Source of the DNA: Bacteroidales bacterium
Lineage (GTDB): Bacteria > Bacteroidota > Bacteroidia > Bacteroidales > UBA10428
Reading direction: 5' to 3'
DNA length: 64,000 nt
Assembly: GCA_016930375.1 (NCBI GenBank)
Contig: JAFGGU010000012.1
Location: 1 to 64,000, forward strand
Part shown: positions 18,001 to 24,228 of the stretch, one piece after another
How positions within the stretch are numbered: the stretch's first letter is position 1
Layout of the letters: each line of letters begins with the position of its first letter
Made by a program: the position numbers and the translations under genes
Notes under the pieces: generated by a model
The model's input: only the letters and a program-made list of their open reading frames with translations
What the model was told of the DNA's origin: nothing
Databases searched by the model: none

Positions 18001-18437
18001 ACATAGATATCGATGAGGTCGTCTCCGTTGACATCGGCTAAGCATACGCCTGTAGACCATTGTCCAGTACCTGTAATTCCTGCCTTTTCAGAGATATCTT
18101 CAAATTCAAAATTGCCCCTGTTCAGGTAGAGCGCATTGGACTCCATATTGGAGGTGAGAAAGATGTCAATCAGACCATCATTATTTACATCCCCAAGGGC
18201 AACACCGGCCCCGTTGTAAAAGTTCCGGTAAGTGTATATATTGAATTTTTTCTTGAGTTGCTCTTCATAATCGAGGTGATTGACAAAATCTGCATGAGTA
18301 ACAGATGCAGGCAAAAGTGTAAACAAAGTATTTCCGGATTTTTCTACCGTTCGTTCCACACAGGCGTGAAGGAACAAGGGTAACATGAGCCAGATAAATC
18401 TGATCGGATTCCTGTTAAATGGATAAGTTTTGTTCAT
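15063..18437 (-). CDS. FG-GAP/VCBS repeat lipoprotein with ASPIC/UnbV domain (CRTAC1 family), copy B
   Basis: The start is placed at ATG 18437 (MNKTYPFNRNPIRF), giving 1124 residues; an upstream in-frame ATG at 18602 would overlap the preceding gene by over 150 bases and lacks a signal peptide. The chosen start gives a lipoprotein signal with lipobox LFLHAC (Cys25). The layout equals copies A and C: repeats with DxNxDG loops (ALGDVNNDGLIDIF, CLADVNGDDLIDIY), an ASPIC/UnbV module at about residues 530-620 (GAKVTVKHKGN, GLGSLTMVDSLIVQWPD), then further repeats. It is closer to copy A than to C, for instance in sharing YTYRNFYNGAGV. It begins 7 bp after the small lipoprotein gene. Function unknown. 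Confidence 0.85.
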   Translation of the reverse strand: MNKTYPFNRNPIRFIWLMLPLFLHACVERTVEKSGNTLFTLLPASVTHADFVNHLDYEEQLKKKFNIYTYRNFYNGAGVALGDVNNDGLIDIFLTSNMESNALYLNRGNFEFEDISEKAGITGTGQWSTGVCLADVNGDDLIDIYVCNSGNLPDDEKRNELFINNGDLTFSEKAAEYGLDDPGYSTQSAFFDYDRDGDLDLYQMNNSSRAIGSFDLEDNLRTERDSLGGDRLYRNDGKRFTDVSDEAGIYGSVIGFGLGVTIGDIDMDGWMDIYVSNDFFERDYIYLNNRNGTFRETLVDMMPTISAASMGADMADINNDHYPEIFATDMVPEHNDRLKTKTTFDNWEGYKSNADNGYHHQFTRNMLQLNNADGTFSEIGRFAGVNATDWSWGALIMDLDNDGLKDLFVANGIYKDLTDQDYIQYFSNRDMVLTIIRGNNVDYKTLIDAIPSVKIPNYAFKNLGDLRFRNMADSWGLAEPSFSNGSVYGDLDNDGDLDLVVSNVNMPMFIYRNETNHQLPDNHFLKLILKGDSGNTQAIGAKVTVKHKGNFLYLEQMPMRGYLSTVDPRPNLGLGSLTMVDSLIVQWPDDRITLMTNVSTNQILTLHQKDAVAIPIRAMAPITFKSDNKYFTDVTPDNMVSFIHREDDFNDFERDKLMYQMMSTEGPRMCRGDVNGDGLADVYICGAKGQPGELMIQHRNGTFESTNKPLFESDKISEDTDCIMFDADNDGDQDLYVASGSNEFPESSSALADRLYLNNGKGLFEKSKQVLPAGKYESTSCVRAQDFDNDGVMELFVGIRLKPFLYGVPVTSYILENDGKGKFTNVTPQIAPELKNVGMVRDMLWEDMDRDGDKDMILAGDWMPLRVFINEKGRFKEMKDAFGTEKTEGWWNCLAAVDVDADGDIDFVAGNHGLNSRFKTSPEKPVNLYINDFDLNGRAEQIICVYDGDKSYPMALKHDLLWQIPGLAQKYPKYELYKDQQITDMFTPEQLKNSVNLEAFLLETSLFINDGAGHFTRESLPLEVQLSSVYAVEVGDYNHDNKPDILLGGNLYNVRPEIGRYDASYGSLLLGDGQGKFRHVPPGVSGFHLTGEVRDILEVTTSRGRMILIAKSNAPLQVFKVPVR

Positions 18438-18444
18438 TTTATTT

Positions 18445-19074
18445 TTAATCCAGATCTTTTGTGAAATTCTCGGGAACATTACCAGTATCGGAGACAGGGC
18501 CCGCCAAGTCATTAATAACCAGCATGTCAGTGAAAATAGCCCACACATGCAAATCATTTTCTTTAAAAACGGAAATACGGCGATTACCGTCCACTTTAAC
18601 AAAGGCTATTCCCTTTTCAGGATGTTCAACAGCAATAAAATCATCGCCATATATCTTTTTGTACCAGTTTAGCACATCCATCTGCAAACTGTCGGCAGAA
18701 AGACTTTTATTCCAGGGTGCCCATCCTTTATATGCAAACTTTACAGGCATTTCGGCAATTTTTTCCTGTACGAATGTCGGATAGAAATTCATGGAAGCCG
18801 GATAATTTAATTCGTCTTTTGTCATGTATTCAACCGATGTGTTATTCGTACCTTGTTTGATCAGGCCTGTTTTATTCAGTTGCCAGCATTTTGTATAAAA
18901 ATCCTTCTGGGACATTCCCAGGTATATACCCATAAACAGGGAATCATATCTTACACCACTGGCCAGTTCATGCTTTAACCTGCGTTCATATTTTGCTCTT
19001 GGTGAGCATCCGGTCATCAAACTTCCTGCTATCAGGCAAGATATAAGCCAAAAAGTTATTTTCTTCATACACAT
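18445..19074 (-). CDS. Small lipoprotein of unknown function inside the ASPIC gene array
   Basis: This 209-residue protein has a lipoprotein signal peptide with lipobox SLMTGC (Cys23 from the ATG at 19074; MKK at 19068 is an equally good start). The mature part is charged and aromatic with no domain I recognise: YLGMSQKDFYTKCWQLN near residue 50 and WYKKIYGDDFIAVEHPEKG near 140. It is packed 3 bp after copy A and 7 bp before copy B, so it is made together with them. The pattern GxxLGMSxxDF resembles small periplasmic folds that recur in Bacteroidota lipoproteins, but I cannot assign a family. A helper role for the neighbouring propeller proteins is only a guess. Confidence 0.75.
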   Translation of the reverse strand: MCMKKITFWLISCLIAGSLMTGCSPRAKYERRLKHELASGVRYDSLFMGIYLGMSQKDFYTKCWQLNKTGLIKQGTNNTSVEYMTKDELNYPASMNFYPTFVQEKIAEMPVKFAYKGWAPWNKSLSADSLQMDVLNWYKKIYGDDFIAVEHPEKGIAFVKVDGNRRISVFKENDLHVWAIFTDMLVINDLAGPVSDTGNVPENFTKDLD

Positions 19075-19077
19075 TTC

Positions 19078-22000
19078 TCAATATTTATAAAACCGCAAAT
19101 TATCATTATTTCTGGCAACGGCAATGATCCGTTGTCCATTAATTTTCAGAATTTCCAGGTCACGGATTTCACCGGTAGTAAAGAAACCCGATTGAAGCGG
19201 GGGGACATACTGCCAGGTACCTTCTATTGTCCCTTTAATCAGCTGACCGTAACCTCCGGCATATATTCCGGTCTGGGGTTTCGCCCGGTACTGGTTCCCT
19301 CCCAAAAGTATATCACAAATGCCGTCGTTGTCAAAATCTTCTGCGGCCAGGGCATAGACCGGAGAGATTTGCGCTTCCGCAGGAAGAGGAATTATCCGGA
19401 AATTGCCCCTGCCGGTATTCATCAAAACACAACTCTCCATGAAACGTGCCTGTAACACAACTGACCGCTTTAAAATCTCATCCGGAAAGATATCACTGAT
19501 GACAGCTTCCTTATAATCAGCATGTTTCTTGTATTTATTCTCCAGGGAAGGGATCTGTCTGACCAGGTCATCTTTAAGGGCCACCGGGTATGATTTTTCA
19601 CCGTTGAACGCACAAATGATCTGTTCCACGCTTCCGTTCAGGTCAAAATCATTTACGTACATGGTGGCCGGCTTTAATTCGGAAGCCTTGAAAAAAGTAT
19701 TCAATCCGTGATTGCCCAGCACAAAGTCAATGTTACTGTCTCCGTTAAGGTCTCTGGCAATGATGGTATGCCACCAGCCTTCTGTATTCTTCAATCCATA
19801 GTGATCGGATTCATCCGTGAAATTCCCGTTATTATTGATAAATACCTTAACCGGCATCCAGTCGCCCACGATCACCATATCAGGGTCTCCATCGCTGTCG
19901 ATATCCGCCCAGCTCATGCCGGTGATCATGCCGATTTCTTTCAATCCGGGCGCCCGGGTGGGAGTTACATTGGTGAACTTGCCCTTTCCGTCGTTCTCGA
20001 GCAGGTAGCCGTTTACAGGCAAACCATAGGCAAAGGGCTTGAGACGAACACCAACGAAAAGGTCCATATCACCGTCGCGGTCAAAGTCCTCGGGTTGCAC
20101 GCAGGAAGTGCTTTCATAGCGTGCAACGGGCAACATCTGCTTTGATTTGGAGAAATTTCCGTGTCCGTCATTGATATACAGTCTGTCCAGCAAAGCTGAT
20201 GAGCTTGAAGGGAATTCATTTCCACCGCTTGTGACGTACAGGTCTGCATCGTTATCTCCGTCTGCATCAAAAAATGCACAATCGGTATCCTCAGAAATCT
20301 TATCGGATTCGAACAGGGCCATATTGGTTTTTCTGAAATTCCCCTGTCTGTCTTGCACGAATAAGGCTCCCGGAGAATCCTTGGCGCCGCATACGAACGC
20401 ATCATCCAATCCGTCGCCGTTAATGTCAGCAACGGCTATATGCGGACCTTCATTGGAAAGCATTTCGAAAAGCAGCCGGTCCCGTTCAAAATCCACGAAA
20501 TCGTTCTCCTGGTGGGAAAATGCAAAGCCCCGGGGTGTTTCCTGTTTTTGAAAAACCGATGAAAGCTCCCTGCCGGGCATGTCCGGGAGTTTCTGAACAG
20601 CTTCTTTCTGGTCCAGTGTCAGGAACTGATTGGCTGTTATATTTCGTAGAACCGAACTATTGCCGTCAGGCCATTCGACCACCATGGAATCGATGGATAC
20701 GGATTTGCCCAGGCCAAAATGCAACCGGTTATCAACGCAGGATTTAAAACCACGCATGGGTATATTTTCCTGGTATTTTACTGTTCCTTCATGGTAAAGC
20801 GTAATACTTGTTCCGATGGCAGCCGTATTTTTCCCGGCGCCTTTCAGGGTAAGCATCAGGAAGTTGGTTTCAGAATTTTCCCGGGTTTCATTCCGGTATA
20901 CAAACGAGTACATATTCACATTATTCACAACCATATCGAGGTCACCGTCGTTGTCAAGGTCTCCATAGGCAGCGCCATTCGAAAAGGATGGGGTACCCAG
21001 GCCCCAGGATGCTGATACATTGGTGAAGGTCAGATCGTGGTTGTTGTGAAAGGCGTAATTGGGAACGGGCTCTGACGGGATCATATCAATGACCTTGATG
21101 ATCGCCTGTTCCTCGGTCCTTATTATATTCCGCATGGCGGCCGGATTCGAATAAAAATCAAGGTAATCACGGTCCAGCAGATCCTTATAAATGCCGTTGG
21201 CTACGAAAATGTCTTTCCAGCCGTCGTTGTCAAGATCCATGATCAGGGCGCCCCAACTCCATTCGGTTGTGCTTACGCCGCTCAATCTTCCTATTTCACT
21301 GAAATTGTTGTTGCGGTTGTTCAGTTGCAGCACGTTCCGGGCAAATTGCCGGTAATACCCGTTGTTCAGCTTCATCTGGTATCTATCCCAATCCTCAAAC
21401 AAGGTTTTTGTTTTCATCCGGGGACTTGCTTCGGGGGTCATTTCTGTGGCAAAGATTTCAGGATACGCATCGTTATTAATATCGGCAATATCTGCTCCCA
21501 TAGCTCCCAGGCTGATCTCACGCAATTGATTTTCGAGCAGTTCGGAAAATGTACCGTCCTGGTTATTCATGTACAGGTAATCGCGTTCAAAAAAATCATT
21601 CGATACATAGATATCCGGCCAGCCGTCCCGGTTCAGATCTCCCACGCTCACACCCAGGCCAAAACCGATCTTACTTCCGTAGATGCCCGCCTCCTGGCTG
21701 ACATCTTTAAAATAGCCTTCGTCATTTCTGTACAGTTTATTGGCTCCCAGGCTGTCGCGTACCTGTCGCTGATCTGGTTGGATATCGAATTCCGTGACGG
21801 ATTGAAATGAATTGTTCAGCAGGTAGCAATCGAGGTCCCCATCCCGGTCATAGTCAAAAAAGGATGCGTGATTTGACAGGCCGAGTACGTCGAGTCCATA
21901 TTCTGCGGCCTTTTCAGTGAATGTCAGGTTTCCGTTGTTGATGAACAATTCATTCTGCCGGCGTGCTTCGCCCGGGATACCGGATTTGCAGACATAGATA

Positions 22001-22419
22001 TCCAGCCAGCCATCCCCGTTAATATCCGCAATGCTCACACCTGTTGACCATACTCCGGGGCAGGCTACTCCTGCCTTTTCAGTAATATCTTCAAAGATCA
22101 GGTTGCCCTTGTTGATATACAGCTTATTGTCAACCAGGTTACCGCAAAAGTAAATATCAGGCAGGCCATCGTTGTTAAAATCGCCCAGGCCCACGCCTGC
22201 TCCGTTGTAAAAATTCCGGTAGGTGTAGGTATTGTATTCTTCGGTATATTCTACCTTGTTAATAAAATCAATATGGGTGTGCTTTGCATTGAGGAGGGTA
22301 AACAGAGGATCACGGGGTTCACCGGGATGCCTGTCACCGCAAGCATAAAAAGACAGGGCTGTCAGAAGCGACAGTCCTGTCAGTGCACTCCTAATTCTAC
22401 GACTGACCATTCGCATAAC
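19078..22419 (-). CDS. FG-GAP/VCBS repeat lipoprotein with ASPIC/UnbV domain (CRTAC1 family), copy A
   Basis: The start is placed at ATG 22419 (MRMVSRRIRSAL; ATG 22413 is possible). An earlier in-frame ATG at 22449 falls inside the hairpin 22429-22461 and is unlikely. The signal peptide ends in an acceptable lipobox LSFYAC. The mature protein of about 1090 residues repeats the layout of copies B and C: calcium-type loops (GLGDFNNDGLPDIYF, IADINGDGWLDIYV), an ASPIC/UnbV module about midway (GTSITLYHEGT, FGLGKSVSIDSMVVEWPD), then a second repeat block. It is the first gene after SusD, which suggests these proteins sit on the cell surface and work with the SusC/D transporter. The ligand is unknown. 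Confidence 0.85.
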   Translation of the reverse strand, partial: VMRMVSRRIRSALTGLSLLTALSFYACGDRHPGEPRDPLFTLLNAKHTHIDFINKVEYTEEYNTYTYRNFYNGAGVGLGDFNNDGLPDIYFCGNLVDNKLYINKGNLIFEDITEKAGVACPGVWSTGVSIADINGDGWLDIYVCKSGIPGEARRQNELFINNGNLTFTEKAAEYGLDVLGLSNHASFFDYDRDGDLDCYLLNNSFQSVTEFDIQPDQRQVRDSLGANKLYRNDEGYFKDVSQEAGIYGSKIGFGLGVSVGDLNRDGWPDIYVSNDFFERDYLYMNNQDGTFSELLENQLREISLGAMGADIADINNDAYPEIFATEMTPEASPRMKTKTLFEDWDRYQMKLNNGYYRQFARNVLQLNNRNNNFSEIGRLSGVSTTEWSWGALIMDLDNDGWKDIFVANGIYKDLLDRDYLDFYSNPAAMRNIIRTEEQAIIKVIDMIPSEPVPNYAFHNNHDLTFTNVSASWGLGTPSFSNGAAYGDLDNDGDLDMVVNNVNMYSFVYRNETRENSETNFLMLTLKGAGKNTAAIGTSITLYHEGTVKYQENIPMRGFKSCVDNRLHFGLGKSVSIDSMVVEWPDGNSSVLRNITANQFLTLDQKEAVQKLPDMPGRELSSVFQKQETPRGFAFSHQENDFVDFERDRLLFEMLSNEGPHIAVADINGDGLDDAFVCGAKDSPGALFVQDRQGNFRKTNMALFESDKISEDTDCAFFDADGDNDADLYVTSGGNEFPSSSSALLDRLYINDGHGNFSKSKQMLPVARYESTSCVQPEDFDRDGDMDLFVGVRLKPFAYGLPVNGYLLENDGKGKFTNVTPTRAPGLKEIGMITGMSWADIDSDGDPDMVIVGDWMPVKVFINNNGNFTDESDHYGLKNTEGWWHTIIARDLNGDSNIDFVLGNHGLNTFFKASELKPATMYVNDFDLNGSVEQIICAFNGEKSYPVALKDDLVRQIPSLENKYKKHADYKEAVISDIFPDEILKRSVVLQARFMESCVLMNTGRGNFRIIPLPAEAQISPVYALAAEDFDNDGICDILLGGNQYRAKPQTGIYAGGYGQLIKGTIEGTWQYVPPLQSGFFTTGEIRDLEILKINGQRIIAVARNNDNLRFYKY

Positions 22420-22428
22420 CGTTAAAAA

Positions 22429-22461
22429 GAAAGCAGGTAAAATTAACAATTACCTGCTTTC
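22429..22461 (-). terminator. Hairpin between SusD and the first ASPIC gene
   Basis: GAAAGCAGGTAA (22429-22440) pairs perfectly with TTACCTGCTTTC (22450-22461) around a 9-base loop. On the coding strand the stem is followed by CTTTTTAAC, so partial termination is possible. It lies directly after susD, where Bacteroidota often carry a hairpin that lowers expression of downstream genes relative to susCD. Confidence 0.65.
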
Positions 22462-22487
22462 CCGGATGGAAAATTTATATTTCAGGA

Positions 22488-24209
22488 TTAATAACCCGGG
22501 TTCTGCACGAGATTCGGGTTAGCATCTATTTTAGCCTTGTTAATCGGGAATATTTTAAGATAGTCACCGGTTTTGGTTACGTCACCGGCATTATAGAAAG
22601 GAAGGGTCCATTTGGCATTATCATTCCAGAATCCCCAGCGAATAAGGTCTTGTCTTCTGTTATGTTCGAAGGCCATTTCACGACCCATTTCATTGAATAA
22701 TTCTCCGCCCGCAACATCACCGCCGGCCATGTCAAAACTAACCGGGCCATCCAGTGTGGTAAGATCTGGTACGTCGGCCCTTTCCCTGAGCTGGTTAACC
22801 AGAACCAAAGCTGCTGCATCGGCAGGGTCCCCGCTTATACGCCACAATGCTTCGGCCTTCATCAGCAGCACATCGGCATACCGGAACACGGAAAAGTCAT
22901 TGCTCAGGTTGTCGGTAGCTCCGATGGCAAATTCCCATTTCCCGATCCTTACACCGGATTGGCGGTATGCCTGGGGACCCAGCTCATTGATTTGGGGCTG
23001 AGTTGATCCAATGTTACCCAGATTCAGAGGTGCGCCATCGGGGTCACCCAGCAGGGGAGCCGGAAGACGGTCGGGGATGGGAGCTTCATAACTGTCGTCA
23101 GTAACCAAACCACCACCATTAATGTACTGATAACCGGCCACAAAATTACCACGATTAGCTGCAGGTCCTGCCAGGGTACCGGCATCACCTCTCCGCAGGT
23201 CTTCTTCATCGTATGAATTGTAGAATTCTTCAAGTGTACAGAAACCATTCCAGGGTTGAGCGGTCAGGTTATAGGTAAACTGGCTGCCATAGTGCAGGGT
23301 TTGCATGGGCAGGTTAAATCCCCTGAAGAATACCTGATCGTAAGGAATGGCAAAGATGAATTCCTTGGATCCGGCATTATCGGTATTAAAATTGGTAAAA
23401 TAGTTGCCTTCCAGGGAATACTTGCCTGAGTTGATGATTTCGTTACAAGCTGTAACTACTGCATTCCAATTGTTAGTCCCAGTATATACTCCTGCATTCA
23501 GGTATAACTTGGCCAACAGGGTCATTCCTGCATAGTAGTTCATACGGCCATACGTGGTACCATCTACTGCTTTGGATAACAGGGGAACTGATGCTTCCAG
23601 ATCGGTTATGAGAAAATCATAGACCTCCGACCTGGACTTTGTTGCCGGTGTGGCATCTGTACTGGTAAAATCGGTAACCAAAGGTACGTTACCATATAAG
23701 TCAACCAGCTGCCAGTAAAAGAAACCGCGTAATACCTTGAGTTCAGCAATGTATGCAGCAGCAACAGCAGCGTCTATCTGACCTTCATCTGCAAGAGACT
23801 GAAACTGGTAAATCAACCGGTTGGCAGTATTTACTCCACCAAAGCAGAAATCCCAGGCACCACCTGTTACACCGTCTTCGTATTTCCACGAATGTAAATG
23901 AAGTCTTCTCCAGTTACCTCCGTCATCCCAGTCTGATCCCCTGGTAGGAACAACCATTTCATCGGTAGTTACTTCCTGCAGGTTATTCACATCACCAGAG
24001 GCATACCCCCCCAATTGGGTATAAGCAGCTCCTAAGGCTGAAATATACTCAGCGTCACTTTTGAAAAAATTGTCAGGCGTTACCTCGCCGTAGAGCTCTT
24101 CATCCAGGTTGGTACAAGACTGATTCACAGGCAGCACCAAAAAGGCGCCCAGAAAGGCTGTGATCAGAAGGAATGTTTTTTTCATATGTTTTCTTTCTTT
24201 TGTTTTCAT
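22488..24209 (-). CDS. SusD-like outer-membrane lipoprotein (RagB/SusD family), ASPIC locus
   Basis: From ATG 24209 this protein has 573 residues; ATG 24185 (MKKTFLLITAFLGAF) is an equally plausible start, while an ATG at 24251 would overlap susC. The lipobox is PVNQSC. The SusD pattern is clear: CTNLDEELYGEVTPDNFF after the lipidated cysteine, TPR-like helices (AYIAELKVLRGFFYWQLVDL), and the family C-terminus FPINKAKIDANPNLVQNPGY. SusD proteins form the lid of the SusC channel and hold substrate at the surface. It follows susC on the same strand. No hydrolase is nearby, so the ligand cannot be inferred from context. Confidence 0.93.
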   Translation of the reverse strand: MKTKERKHMKKTFLLITAFLGAFLVLPVNQSCTNLDEELYGEVTPDNFFKSDAEYISALGAAYTQLGGYASGDVNNLQEVTTDEMVVPTRGSDWDDGGNWRRLHLHSWKYEDGVTGGAWDFCFGGVNTANRLIYQFQSLADEGQIDAAVAAAYIAELKVLRGFFYWQLVDLYGNVPLVTDFTSTDATPATKSRSEVYDFLITDLEASVPLLSKAVDGTTYGRMNYYAGMTLLAKLYLNAGVYTGTNNWNAVVTACNEIINSGKYSLEGNYFTNFNTDNAGSKEFIFAIPYDQVFFRGFNLPMQTLHYGSQFTYNLTAQPWNGFCTLEEFYNSYDEEDLRRGDAGTLAGPAANRGNFVAGYQYINGGGLVTDDSYEAPIPDRLPAPLLGDPDGAPLNLGNIGSTQPQINELGPQAYRQSGVRIGKWEFAIGATDNLSNDFSVFRYADVLLMKAEALWRISGDPADAAALVLVNQLRERADVPDLTTLDGPVSFDMAGGDVAGGELFNEMGREMAFEHNRRQDLIRWGFWNDNAKWTLPFYNAGDVTKTGDYLKIFPINKAKIDANPNLVQNPGY

Positions 24210-24228
24210 GATATTTTCATTTTCAGGA

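Noticed and set aside
18438..18602. N-terminal extension of ASPIC copy B up to ATG 18602
   Set aside because: It would overlap the upstream lipoprotein gene in another frame and remove the lipoprotein signal from the N-terminus.
21325..21810. 161-residue plus-strand frame opposite the first ASPIC gene
   Set aside because: Same reason: a mirror frame of the repeat-rich gene, with no domain of its own.
11736..22419. RNA-binding function for the ASPIC proteins
   Set aside because: The label appears in databases, but these are exported lipoproteins with calcium-type repeats; nothing in the sequence supports RNA binding.
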